Shown here piece after piece: positions 36,545 through 50,368 of a DNA stretch of 64,000 bases. How positions within the stretch are numbered: the first letter of the stretch is position 1; every line of letters starts with the position of its first letter. The stretch is from positions 16,883,837 to 16,947,836 of the forward strand of contig NC_087073.1 of assembly GCF_026151205.1 (NCBI RefSeq), in the 5' to 3' direction. Under the pieces are notes generated by a model. That model had not been told where the DNA came from. It was given only the letters and a program-made list of their open reading frames with translations, and searched no databases. Both the position numbers and the translations under genes were made by a program. This DNA comes from Bolinopsis microptera. Lineage: Eukaryota > Ctenophora > Tentaculata > Lobata > Bolinopsidae.

Positions 36545-36860
36545 TGCTATGCAACAACCATTATATAGCAATAATCGCATAAAATCGCATAAAATCGCAA
36601 ATAATCGCAAAATAATCGCATATAATCGCATATATTAGCATATAATTGCATATAATAGCATAAAATTGCAAATAATCGCATATAATTGCAAAATAATTGC
36701 ATAAAATAGCATATAATAGCATATAATCGCATATAATAGCATATAATAATAGCATATAATCGCATCTAATCATATATAATCACGTATATTATCTCTTAAA
36801 ATCACATTTTATTATTTATACTCGCAAATAATTGCATATAATTGCAAATAATCGCATATA
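36545..36860. repeat. ATAATCGCAT / ATAATAGCAT array, left block
   Basis: 10-bp-type units (CATATAATAG, AAATAATCGC). Minus-strand Tyr/Cys-rich ORFs here are repeat artefacts. The same array type occurs at 37410-37665. Confidence 0.9.
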
Positions 36861-36892
36861 GTAGCAGGGAGAATATGATCCAACTTATACAT

Positions 36893-37096
36893 TCAACATA
36901 TTAAAGATCTTTTCAAAGATTTATTTTCATGCTGATTGCCAAGCATCATCCTGGAGATGAAACTGTAACTCTTGAGTCTACCAAAGACTGCACCCAACAT
37001 GTAGGAATACTTCTTAGTGGGGATATTAAAGAACCACACCAGACAGGACAAGGAGATCATGGTGAATTCTACGTCAACTAGCCAGACGGAGATCAT
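36893..37096 (-). pseudogene. Possible seven-helix receptor fragment (helix 7 and tail)
   Basis: The minus strand reads a hydrophobic helix VDVEFTMISLSCLVWFFNIPTKKYSYML followed by a basic tail, similar to helix 7 and the cytoplasmic end of class A receptors (NIPTKKY in place of NPxxY). No other helices were found nearby, so it would be an orphan exon or a decayed copy. Confidence 0.3.
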
Positions 37097-37257
37097 CTTC
37101 GAGATCTATCACTTTCTGGATTATCATTCATAACCAGTAGTCAGCGCACCATTGATTTCTGCTTTCAAATGATAACTGCTAATACTCTTGTCGATTTTAA
37201 TGCACAGAAACCAGAATTTGACCGGGACCGGGATAGCTCAAAATTGCCAAACCCGGT

Positions 37258-37281
37258 ACCGGGATTCCCGGGAATCCCGGT
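37258..37281. repeat. 24-bp perfect palindrome
   Basis: ACCGGGATTCCC followed by its exact complement, in a GC-rich patch of CCCGGTACC-like motifs. Confidence 0.95.
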
Positions 37282-37304
37282 CGATTACTGGTGCATGCAA
37301 CTGA

Positions 37305-37665
37305 CCAGGTTTAGGTATCAGGTGATTTTTCCTGCAATTTGGTAGTTGTGAAACATCACCTTAGATTTCTGTTGTCACAAAACATACCTTTTTAGACCTT
37401 TTCTCAAAGCATATAAAAGCATATATTAGCATATAATAGCATATAATCACATGACCAGGTTTAGGTATCGGATGATTTTTCCTGCAATTTGGTAGTTGTG
37501 GAACATCACCTTGAATTTCCGTTGTTACAAAACGTACCTTTTTAGACCTTTTCTCAAAGCATATAATAGCATATAATAGCATATAATCGCATATAATAGC
37601 ATATAATAGCATATAATAGCATATAATCGCATATAATTGCATTTAATAGCATTCAATCACATATA
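37305..37665. repeat. About 110-bp direct duplication and second ATAATAGCAT block
   Basis: A segment beginning GACCAGGTTTAGGTATC (about 37305-37418) is repeated at about 37453-37566 with a few changes, each copy followed by CATATAATAG-type units. Confidence 0.85.
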
Positions 37666-37679
37666 TAATCCATTGGGAG

Positions 37680-37770
37680 GGCGAAAATTGTCCCCCGACA
37701 ATTGCACCCCGACAATTGACCCCCCCGACAATTGACCCCTCGACAATTGACCCCCGACAATGTAACTCAA
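37680..37770. repeat. CGACAATTGACCCC short tandem repeat
   Basis: About five imperfect units of CGACAATTGACCCC with variable C runs. Confidence 0.85.
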
Positions 37771-38230
37771 TACAACATCACCTCATACCATACTCCTCAC
37801 GGTTCTCTTGATCTAGGAAGAATGCACCTTTGTTGTGGCTTACCTTTCTTATAAAGTAAGTTTCATTAAAAAATATTGATATTTGCTCAATTTATGGGAC
37901 GAAATCTACCAAATTTGGTGCGTATGCCCAAATATGGGCATATGGTTTTTGGCCCATAACTCAGTCATTTCATATACGAGTTCAGGAGACCACTAGCTAC
38001 AAGAAGAGCACCTAAAATCTGGGTTTTGGGCATGTTCAGGGTATTTGGCTAAATTGGGCCTAATTTGGACCAAATATGGGTGTGGCTGCCCCGCGGGCAC
38101 CGTTTGGCGGTTGGGGTCCGGGACCCCCTCAAAAGTTTGGTCACTGGTCTTAGTTTGTTGGTCAACTGCTATCTCGAAATCAAGTTTCACAAAAAAATAT
38201 CCATTGTCCCCCCCCCCCCCCCCCCCCCCC

Positions 38231-38985
38231 TTAAAGGGTAAAAATGTGGTTCAGATACTGTGGCTATTGCTTAAATGTCAGAAAATTGATGATAAGACTT
38301 GTAATTTCCAGGAGGTCGAGCGATGGTAACCCTACACCACATTTCGTTATGTCACCCTCTACTTATTTGGAGTGGTGACTGGACCGGGGTAAATCGTGAA
38401 GAATCATTTGACCGGTATAGTAATCAAGTGACAGGAGCCAAGTGCTTGGCAACCGTTTAATCAGACTTTAGATCCTTTAGACAGGATTATTAATTTATGA
38501 CGTTCTGACGGGTAATCAAGTGACTCCTGTCACGTGATCTCGAGGTTCAAATAACATTCATGTCACATGATGCTTAAGCTAAACACGTGACCGGTAATCA
38601 AGTGACGGGTAATCTGCTTGACAAACTGTTTAATCAGACTTTAGATCCTTTAGTCGGGATTATTGATTGATTCGTCATGATGTTCTGGCTCCTCATTGGT
38701 CAATTATCTTGTCACGTGACCTTGACATTTAATTAACGAGCTTGTCACGTGGTTACATGACATGTGATCTGTCACGTGACCTAATATTTCATTGATGTAT
38801 TGTCACGACGGGTTCGTTAGTGTTCCCTCTGACTATTTAGGTTTAATTCCAGTTTAATTCCAGTTTAATTCCATGACATGTGATCTGTCACGTGACCTTT
38901 GTGAAATGCTGTCACGTGACCTGGGGGCGTGCTGTGAGTGGCTGGGAGTCACTTGATGGCTGGCCTTCATACATTCCCTTCTACT
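38231..38985. mobile_element. Composite repeat, inverted deletion derivative (right arm)
   Basis: Reverse complement of parts of 33400-35513, with the RT body and a 290-bp segment deleted; the two kept parts meet at 38272-38274. A run of about 20 C precedes it at 38211-38230. Identity is nearly complete where compared by eye. Confidence 0.9.
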
Positions 38986-39385
38986 GAAGTGCTTCCCCAA
39001 AATTTCAAGTTAGTTGTTAACAACTAAGCCGAGTTATCACCATTTTAATATCTGCATGACGGATGCATGATTCACTCAATCAATGGCCTTATGGCCTGAT
39101 TGGTTGGAACCTGGTTATAGGACAGCTATAAAGCAAATTTCTTTGATTTTAAAGAAAGTCACTATCAGTATTTACTCAAAGTGATCAGATCATCATCCCC
39201 CAACATGCTCTGTATGTACCGCCTAATGCGGCACATTGATGCACGCTAGCAAATAAGTCCCGATGAGATCCCTCATCACTGATTGAGTGACGAAATAACT
39301 GATTAAGTTATAAGTGCCGAGATCACGTATCCGCAAGATTGATTAAATTGTAAACAACCAACTTGAAATTTTGGGAGAGCACTTA
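38986..39385. mobile_element. MITE with 35-40-bp terminal inverted repeats
   Basis: The left end GAAGTGCTTCCCCAAAATTT and the right end, its near complement (39348-39385), bracket about 400 bp with no ORF. It abuts the right arm of the composite repeat. Confidence 0.7.
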
Positions 39386-42350
39386 AATTATCAAAATCAA
39401 ATATTTCTGGAAACCTTGGAGTTCGTGGGAATCGGTTAGAGGGCGGAAGTCACGATCGATCGAGGGTGGAGGTCGCGAGGGCAAAAGACCCAAAAGCGGA
39501 AGTTTTCTAAAAGGTTGGAATCGAGGGCTCAAACGTTCGTAGCTCAAAACGTTTTCACTTTATAGTGACAATAGTGAAAAGAGGGAGTGGCTCGTTGAAA
39601 TTTTACGAAATTTTCAGGAAATCTAAGACCCATATCAGGAAATCTAAGACCCATATCTATATTCTCTGATATTTGTTAGCAATTCTGATACGAATCACGT
39701 AGGTTATAAAAGGGTTGCATGTGGTTAGTTACTTCTTGGCCACCTGGTATACTATCAGCGCCACAAATATGATTTGGGCCGGGTGCCTAGCTTATTAATA
39801 ACTAAAAGATAGCGATCATTAGCAATGGTGCCCTGATGTTGAAAATCAAAAGGCCATCGTAAATGGTTAAAGATTGGTGCAATGTAATGAAAACGTTAAA
39901 AGGCCCTGTTCACCGCCATGCAATTAATAAAAATAGTTTTTTAAGAAATTAGAACTATTCGACTGTTCGAGACGGAGAATGTTTTTAAAAAATGCAGCGG
40001 CTTTTTACACATTATTCATGTAAGTTTTCAATTTTAGATAGCAACGTCCAACATTGGTCATTGGTGGTCCAACAGGTCCAGCTGTGCATTTATAGTCACG
40101 TGATTCGTGATAAGGTTAAGCTTTATAGCTAGGAGATTGTGTTATTGTTAAGTATAAATACAATGATATAATTTGACAACCTTTGCGGTACCTTAAATTT
40201 ATTAACAGGAACCCGTCTAACCCTAAAGTGGTGTTAAACTACAATAATTATTTATTTCTCGATTTATAGGGGTCCAAATTTCGGGACCTAAACTTTTTAT
40301 TCCTCCAATTTTGTATTTTTTTAATACTGCAGTCAAAAAGCAATAAAACGTTCGATCCAGTCAAAAAATTTCAATAGTATATCTTTCATGGTTTTCGCGG
40401 GAAGTCATGTTATTGTTAATATAAATATAATCAATGTTATTGATGTCGTGGTGTCAGTAAAATGGTAACAGATATTATATATCGTATCGCTTTATATATG
40501 TAAGATTAGAAAATAGAATCGGAGAGAAGAATTATGGGCCATCTCTTGGTGCTAATTATAACTAAAAGTCAAATGTGGATGGAAAGATTGGAAAAAGTTA
40601 CGCCTAGGTTATAAACTGACGCGACAGTTACTGTGCCGCGCCGCGCACTCAATTAAACCGAAACGCGACATCTATTTAAGATGTTTAGAGGCCATGGTCA
40701 ATAGTCAATACTTAAACTACATAGTTCTATAAACATAGTAATGGTTGCATACTAGTAACTCTAACGCTGACCAGTTTGAGATAAACATCAATATTCTATT
40801 AATTTTGCATATAGCTCTGATATCAAAATAGCTGTGTAAATTAAAGTAACACAGTTACTTTGTACTCGACGAGTAAAATGTTACCGGTTAACAAGTTCGG
40901 CCCGTAGAGTTCATCGGTGATTTCAAAATTAGTCTGGTTAAGATATCGTGGACGCTAGAACTTAAAGTAGTTGGAGGGATTGCAGGACGGAGTTTAATCA
41001 AAATAACGTGATATAGAGTTTAATATAATAGACGACTCGAGGCCTTATAGTTATGCTTAACTGCAATCTGCATATAGTTTAACACCCTACGCGCGTGGGG
41101 TGGACTCCTGGGGTGGACTTTTATTCAGCGCGTATTTTGTAGCCTGTTCAACTTGACGTTTTGATTCGTTACTATCTCAATGTCACAGATACACAGAATG
41201 TGAGGTGATCATCTTAAAGAGAAACGTCTCAGCTTTCACCTGGTGTAAAGTTTATCTTTGTACTCAAAATATAGCTCGCTCAGTGTGCAATAGAAGTTGA
41301 CAATACAATAACCACGTCTGCGACCGGTCGTCAGATACCGGAGTGTTGCACAAAATTGGGTCCCTAAATTAAAATTCTATGACACAGTTACCATGCAGAA
41401 ATGTCTAGGGAAACATTTGGTGAAAGTTTCAACTCTCTACTATAAAAATAGCGATAGTTATTGAAGATAAACCGTGAGAAACTCCCTCTTGTCGAGATCA
41501 ACGCTCTAGGAACCTCCCTTCTGTACCACGTGACAACGATTTGAGCGTCACGTGGCCGTCACGTGATAAAAGTGCGCGCATCGGATGGAGCAGTCTCGTG
41601 GGAAATCCTGATTGCCTGATCGATCTCGTGGGAAATCCTGATTGCTACGGAAAGGGCTGACAACCACAGTTATTTCCCTTCCTCAATTTTCCAGTTCACT
41701 TGCTCAGTGCTGTCAGTTGTTTTTTGTTTGCCCTGCTATATAAACTTCACTCCGTCATAATCCCCTACTCCCCTATCCAATGAACTGTTTCTGTTACAGC
41801 TGCCATTCTGTTGACTGGACCCTAACTTAGTCTTATCATTTTCACTTGATAACTTTATCCGTGTGCACTTTCTCGAAACTCAACTTATCTTTGTCAAGAC
41901 TCAGCTAATCTCAGAACTAAATGTTGCCTTAACAGACTTACTTGTCACTGCACTGGGCCCTCCTTTAAATGCAAATATCATATGAGTAGCTGATCGATTT
42001 ATTGCTTGAACTGTGCATCCTTTTTAAAAATAAATAAGGTCAATTTTACTATCGTGAAACTTAGTCACTGAAGACAACGCAATCTGGCTGTGCCGGTTCC
42101 CCTCTGCATAGATCACTTAGAATATCCATAGTTAGCAATACTTTTATCGTTTAATGCAGCGATATAGCCAGTTATCAATGCTACATAGTAGATTTTAGCC
42201 TGTTCCAATCATCCTTATATCGCGTTAATGGAATTTATGAAATTGCCTACCGTTCAAATCGCTCTCTGTTGTTAGCACCACACTGATTAACTACGATGTT
42301 CCAATTTTTTAGAATTATGTCCGACATAATTCTAATTTTTGCTGTTACAG
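39386..42350. other. Non-coding with dispersed repeats
   Basis: Contains repeat module A (40200-40510), module B (40907-41080), a direct repeat at about 41580-41645, and a group of three CACGTG sites at 41525-41565. No coding exon recognised. A hairpin (AGAATTATGTC and complement) is at about 42311-42334. Confidence 0.5.
40907..41080. repeat. Dispersed repeat module B, copy 1
   Basis: 174 bp about 97% identical to 48098-48268 in the same orientation. The second copy forms the 5' end of the LINE RT frame. Confidence 0.9.
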
Positions 42351-44712
<2,362 letters not shown>

Positions 44713-44885
44713 GACGGTAATACATTAACTTGTTTAGTTAATAAATTTAATAAGTAGATTTTGAGTGATGATTACTGAATACAGATATCGAGCCTCGAGG
44801 TACCATAAAAAGGGTATATAAACTTATCACTTATGCTTATATGCTTATACTATCAATGAATATCAAATCGCCTTCGGTCGAGAAG

Positions 44886-44946
44886 AAAGCGGCGCGCGCT
44901 ACTTCGAAGAAATTTAGACGAGTAACATCCGTCAAGAGTATAACTC
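44886..44946. repeat. Dispersed repeat, copy 2
   Basis: Reverse complement of 21522-21580; contains AAGAAATTTAGACGAGTAAC. Confidence 0.75.
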
Positions 44947-45139
44947 AGAATAAGGCTAAGACAAAATTAAAACATAGACCATACTGATACAGTACATGTA
45001 GGTAAATAAAGGTTAGTACAGTGACATAATCAACCAAAAAGAGAAACAGATCCTAGAAAGTTAGAGATCTAGACAAATAATGGAGTGCGGTAAGAAATAA
45101 AAGCCAAGGTGTCTTGCAAAGTGAAGACAAATGGAAAGA

Positions 45140-45277
45140 AAAAACATCAAAACTGATTATATAAATGGTTCTTTAACATTCGCTTAAATCAGTTGGTATC
45201 AGTAATACATCTCAATATCAGTGGAAGAGAGTTCCATGCAATCGGTGCATGGCTTGAGAAACGTCTGTTATCAATCT
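45140..45277 (-). pseudogene. Older non-LTR RT C-terminal fragment
   Basis: The minus strand reads RRFSSHAPIAWNSLPLILRCITDTN, a stop, then FKRMLKNHLYNQF, the standard tail of CR1/RTE-type RT proteins. The LINE poly(A) at 45278-45300 sits directly at its 5' side, so the younger LINE inserted into this older one. Confidence 0.75.
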
Positions 45278-48192
45278 TTTTTTTTTTTTTTTTTTTTTTA
45301 AATATGCAACCTACTAAAACCAATGGGGCCCTCCCCGGGGTCATTACTCTCGCATTTGCGAGAGTCGTCCCAAAGGTGTGAAAGTAGGTCAAGATTTGTT
45401 CACACCAAGCCCTAGCATCGCTATTTGCTGACCATCTGCCTTCACTGAAGGTATGTTTTTAGAGAGTGGAGGCCGACCGTCAGCTTGGGATGCAGGGCCA
45501 AGTGGTCAACAACGTCAAGGCCCTCTTCCACATGGGCCATGTTGGTTTTGGCAGATACTGTGGTAATAAGATATGAAGTGAATGAGTGAAATGAAGTGAT
45601 TGAAAAGGGTGTAAAAGAGGAAGAGCTTGTAAGGTAGTTTAGGAATGGAAGGAAGCAGGGCATGTACTACAAAAAACAGTTAGTAGTACTGTAAGATAGT
45701 AACAATAACCATTGATAATAAAATAACAAAGACAGCAATATAAATGGGGTGGACAATTTGCCCTAATCGGCCAAGATCGACACAATAGAACTTTTGTGGC
45801 CTATTTTGTCTCCAGTAAGTGAAAATTTAAGAAGTTTGATATATCCCTGCCAGATCGGCATGTCCCCTGCCTGAAATCTTTTGCTAATGTACCATTTGGC
45901 AACAATATTAAAATAATTTATAATTTGTGAAGTGTGATTACAAACTATAAAATTAATTTTATTGGGGTCTTTGTAATTTCTATCGATTTTCCTTTTTATA
46001 AAGTCTTCAAGTATTGTGATGAAGCTATTTGTGTGGATACAATGGAGATAGATATGAGGAATTGTTTCTAAGTTTGTGTTACACAGGCTACACATGGGAG
46101 TATCTGTAACAATTTTCATTTTGTGTCTCATGTATCTACACGTCGTGATCCTCATTAAAAGCTTGTACTGAAATTGAATCAACTTAAAATTTTTAGATAC
46201 TAAGAAAAATAGGTTGCTAAGAACGACCGCCCAATCTATTGGTTGATTATTTAGGTCAATAACCCATTGACTTAATGGGGACAGCTCGTTTGGGCAGATA
46301 GAGTCGTACATTTTATCTCGAATTTTACTTCCCTTCACCTGTCCAGTTACAGAATGTAAAAATTTAAGTTTTATATTTGAGTCAACAAACTCAATATTCC
46401 TTGAGTTAATAGTGGGGCAGTTATATCTCCGTATCCCCATGATAATGTTACAGTACTCAGTTTTGGAAATAGTATTTGGAGACAACTCCCACTTGTTAAT
46501 GAACATATCGTAGTTAAGGATTGTACTTTGGTCAATAGAAAGGAAATCTGAGATGTAAAATATTCCCTTATCAATCAGATGATTGTTCCAAAGTTTGGCC
46601 CCGATGTCGGTTATTGCTTGGTTGTACCACACGCAGTGATCAATAGAACCCAAGGCTGCATTTACCGAACTTATCTTCCACTCAGTGTAACAATTAAGGA
46701 CGTCTCGAGTAAAATGGCAGTTGGTTTTAGCGAGACCGTTTTCTACGGAGATGGTGATATGGTCAGGAAATTTCAGCTGCATAATCATAATATCTTTCCA
46801 AGTGTGGTGAAAGGAATTATTTAGTAGCTTGGATATGAGGCTGGTTTTAAGACCTATGATAAAATCAGATAAATAAAAAAGTCCCAGGCCTCCATGTTCC
46901 TTATTTCGGGTAATAATCTCACGTTTTACTTTATCGCGTTTGCAACCCCAAAGAAAATGGAAAATAGCCTTGTCAAAGATTCTGATAAAGGAAGCATCCG
47001 GTCGAGGGAGAGGAGAAACAAGATATGTTATTTGGGAAAAGAGAAGGGTTTTAATGACTGTGCATTTACCCATCAGCGTCAAATCCCTCTTGCTCCATCG
47101 GTTTATCCAAGACTGAACCTTAATCAATTTATCATTATAATTACTGTTGACAATATCCATCAGTGAGCCATCGTTCATATAAACTATACCCAAAGCGGTG
47201 AAGTTATTAGTTATAAAATCATAGCCGTATAAACTTTGAAGGGATTCTAGTAGAGTTGTATTAAGACGAGCTCGATCTAAAGGAATACATCTAGTTTTTT
47301 CGATGTTAGCTTTACACCCCGAGCACTGAGCAAAAGTTCTGAGTTCTGTCATAACCGCCTCTACACTTTCAATTGAAGCTTTCAGAAACAGATCAGTGTC
47401 GTCTGCAAAGAGACTCTGTAAGATTTCCACACCTGATATGTTAAGACCCCTTATATTAGGATTAATCTGAATTTTATTCGAGAAAGTTTGGGCCACAATC
47501 AGAAAGAGAATAGGAGACAGTGGACTACCCTGGTGAAGACCTCTTAGAATATAAATAGGCGAGCTTAAAAACCCATTAATATTGGCGTAGCTAAAGCATG
47601 CTTGAAAAGCCACTTTAATCAGTTTAATAATGTATTCGCTGAAACCCAATTTTTCAAGAGTACTGAAGACAAAGTTATGTTCTACCGAATCAAAACACTT
47701 TTCAAAATCAATCTGTAAAAGGAGGCCCTCTTGTTCCGTGTCGTTGTTAAATGATTCCAGAACCATTGACATGAGAATAAGATTATCTGCTGTACTCCTG
47801 CCCGCTTGAAAGCCTGACTGGGTTTTGCTGATTATGCTGGGGATAGCCTTCATAATCCTATTTTTAGCTATATGTGTGAAGATTTTATAGTCAATGTTTA
47901 GCAGAGTAATAGGTCTCCAATTCTTTATGTAATTAAGTTCCACTGGGCTCCTGTCATCAATCTTGGACTTCTTATTCTTTGGTACCTTGAGCATGAGATG
48001 GTCACCATGAGGTCTCTTCGACCTGGTCATGGTGTTTGAAAGTTCTATATCCGCTACATCCACATCCAGAAGTGCTTTGAGGTAATCAGGTGCAGGTGAG
48101 TTCATTGGTGATTTCAAAATTAGTCTGGTTAAGATATCGTGGACGCTAGAACTTAAAGTAGTTGGAGGGATTGCAGGACGGAGTTTAATCAA
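45278..48192 (-). mobile_element. Tx1/L1-like LINE: RT ORF, 3' UTR and poly(A)
   Basis: ORF 48192-45763 encodes 809 residues of reverse transcriptase and C-terminal region: KNWRPITLLNIDYKI (90-104), GFQAGRSTADN, LQIDFEKCFDS with catalytic D162, LHQGSPLSPILF, FADD at 262-265, and a C-terminal Cys/His cluster CSLCN...HIYLHC. The frame is intact, so the RT could be active as protein. The APE endonuclease domain that belongs N-terminal is missing, and the first about 31 residues come from repeat module B. The 3' UTR runs to the T run at 45278-45300 on the plus strand (poly(A) tail). ORF1 of the same type lies upstream at 50309-49410. Confidence 0.9.
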
Positions 48193-48268
48193 AATAACGC
48201 GATATACAGTTTAATATAATAGACGTCGAGGCCTTATATTTATGCTTAACTGCAATCTGCATATAGTT
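48098..48268. repeat. Dispersed repeat module B, copy 2
   Basis: About 97% identical to 40907-41080. It overlaps the first about 31 codons of the LINE RT frame, where similarity between copies starts sharply at 48098. Confidence 0.9.
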
Positions 48269-48439
48269 ATATAATTTGAAACTGAGTCACATTTAGAATC
48301 CATATTAAGATTGATATTAATATTTCCGGACATCTTATACTACCTTATCGGACCTTAGTTGGAGGAGTCCTAACTTTCCTCACGTCCATAAATGGAGTTT
48401 TCTTTGTATCATAAATAAACAGACATAATTATGAACGGA

Positions 48440-48740
48440 CATCTTACTATATATAAAGCGAGACGGTATATATGTGTTTATCCGTGCCATTTTACTGACA
48501 CCACGGCATCAACTTGAGCGCAACTTTCCGCATTACGCAAAAACCGTAAAAGATATACAACTGAAACTTTTTTGATTGGGTCAAATGCTTTAATGGCCTC
48601 CAAATCAGCATGAAAATATGAAAAATTGGCTAAGGAATAATGATTTTAGAGCCCAAAATTTGGACCCTCAAGTGGTGTCAAAAACGCGAATTATTATTTT
48701 AGTCTCTTGAGTCTTGACACCGTTTAGCGGGTTATATTAT
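48440..48740. repeat. Dispersed repeat module A (inverted relative to 40200-40510)
   Basis: The reverse complement of this region aligns by eye to 40200-40510 with many differences; shared marks are CGTGGTGTCAGTAAAATGG and CGCTTTATATAT. A GAGGA(A/G)AGTTAGGACTCC segment at about 48350-48420 also recurs at about 9330-9405 in SNUPN intron 2. Confidence 0.7.
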
Positions 48741-49016
48741 ACGGGTTCCTGCTAGTGGGAATAACGCGACAGTTATTTCTAGCCCTGAACGAAATTCTTG
48801 CAGAGAGCCTAAAACTGTTACTGTATACCTAAAAGTGAATTTAGGTTCACTTTCAGCATCACTGAATCATTTAACTATAATTGTAGGGTAACTAATACGA
48901 ATATTTTTGATAACCACCCTCTCTCCCTCGGTTCATCCTGTGTAAGCTCTCTGCAAGAATGTCGTTCAGGGCTAGAAATAACTGTCGCGTTATTCCCACT
49001 AGCAGGAACACGTATA
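48738..49016. mobile_element. Foldback MITE with 64-bp near-perfect inverted repeats
   Basis: The arms 48744-48807 and 48950-49013 begin GTTCCTGCTAGTGGGAATAA and differ at one base in 64; a few outer bases (TATACG) also match. The centre is about 140 bp without an ORF. It lies between ORF1 and the RT ORF of the LINE. Confidence 0.92.
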
Positions 49017-49409
49017 TAAACTGGTTAATGTTTACTATAATATTGAAATATTACATTAGAATTAGATAAATAAATAGAAAGATAGAACATACCACTATAT
49101 CCAAAAATTGAAACACTGTACCGTAGCACACAACACAAAAAGTTAAACTACTGGCAAAGTGTCCTCAGAAAAATAAAAACCCTAAATATACCTAGCCTTG
49201 GTGAGACCTGCTTCGCGATTGCTATTCAGCGATGTGTGCTCCACAAGTCATCACATACCTGAGTTACAATCACGGTTGCAGTTTATTAACTCACAATTAA
49301 AAGTTCCTCGTTATTAGCCGTAATCAACAAATACACGCAACAGCCATAAATAAGAGCCATACACACATTTAAATCAAAGTAATTATGTAGATATCAAAAA
49401 CACCGAATG

Positions 49410-50309
49410 TTACACCTTAACCTTATCTACACTGAAAATCTTGCCGTCTCTAATATAATGATACTTAGTTGGCTCATCAGTGATCATTTCCTTTACTTTG
49501 ACAACAAGTTTCTGATGAGCTGCTCTCTCCTCCTTGCTTCTGTCAGGTGTGATGTACCATGTGTGGTACGCTGTACATTTAGATTTCTTCAGATTTCTTG
49601 CTCGAGCAAGAACCATTTTTACTGATTCCGCGCAAGCCAATGTCACTTTTATTGGTCTCGGTTTACCACTGCCTGAAGTTGTTTTAGTCCCGATAGAATT
49701 TGCTGCCACAACTTTAGGATCACACCCTGAGGATTCCCAAATCAATTCGATCACTTCTTCTGCCACTAAGTGTGGATCAGGGGAGTAATTCTCCGGTACA
49801 CCGTAGATAATGAAATTCTTACTACGGATGTCGTCTTCAACTACGGTTTTCACAGCTGTTTTTATACTGTTGATCGACGGAGTACTTGTAGTTGTCTCGC
49901 AGTTCTTCTTCACGATATCGCTCCACGCTGTCTTCATCTCGGTATGAACAGTTGTTTTAAAAGAGTCGAGTTGCTCCTGTTGCTGTTTAATCCGGTCTTT
50001 CTGATAGTTCAGCTGATCTGATTTAAGTTTGTCTATCGTACTGGCTGCACATTTACAAAGTTCAAGATTACTAGTCATTAGCTTAGAAAGATTTTCAACT
50101 GCAGTAGCCAAGGGATCTTTATTTACAGCCATTAATCTCGAATGATTCAGTTCTGTAACGCTTTGTGCTTTTGACATCTTCAAAATCTCATTCATCGCTG
50201 ACGATAGCTCCTTTTCAAATCTGTTCAGATGTTCGACGGAAAAATCCATTTTACAAAAGCCAAGGCGTACAGCACGACGTGTCGGTGTAACAGCAAGTTG
50301 AGATAACAC
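49410..50309 (-). CDS. LINE ORF1 RNA-binding protein (Tx1/L1-like)
   Basis: 299 residues. The middle (about 60-140) is a coiled coil rich in K/E/Q heptads (LSKLMTSNLELC, QLNYQKDRIKQQQEQLDSF). Then comes an RRM-like domain starting SKNFIIYGVPE with KPRPIKVTLA, followed by the C-terminal domain RARNLKKSK...YITPDRSKEERAAHQKLV. This order is that of L1/Tx1 ORF1 proteins that trimerise and coat the element RNA. The frame is open. A likely start is the second Met (residue 21, KMDFSVEHLN). It shares strand and spacing with the RT ORF at 48192 and probably belongs to the same element. Confidence 0.85.
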   Translation of the reverse strand: MLSQLAVTPTRRAVRLGFCKMDFSVEHLNRFEKELSSAMNEILKMSKAQSVTELNHSRLMAVNKDPLATAVENLSKLMTSNLELCKCAASTIDKLKSDQLNYQKDRIKQQQEQLDSFKTTVHTEMKTAWSDIVKKNCETTTSTPSINSIKTAVKTVVEDDIRSKNFIIYGVPENYSPDPHLVAEEVIELIWESSGCDPKVVAANSIGTKTTSGSGKPRPIKVTLACAESVKMVLARARNLKKSKCTAYHTWYITPDRSKEERAAHQKLVVKVKEMITDEPTKYHYIRDGKIFSVDKVKV

Positions 50310-50368
50310 TACCGATAAGAGAGCAATTAAAATGTTGCAAAAGCTAGAATAAAAGATTGTAACTAATA

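Noticed and set aside
36547-37642. Tyr/Cys/Ile-rich small ORFs (CDYMLLYAIICDYM type)
   Set aside because: Translations of the CATATAATAG array.
46579-47166. Plus-strand ORFs within the LINE
   Set aside because: Shadows of the intact minus-strand RT frame, which has clear RT motifs.
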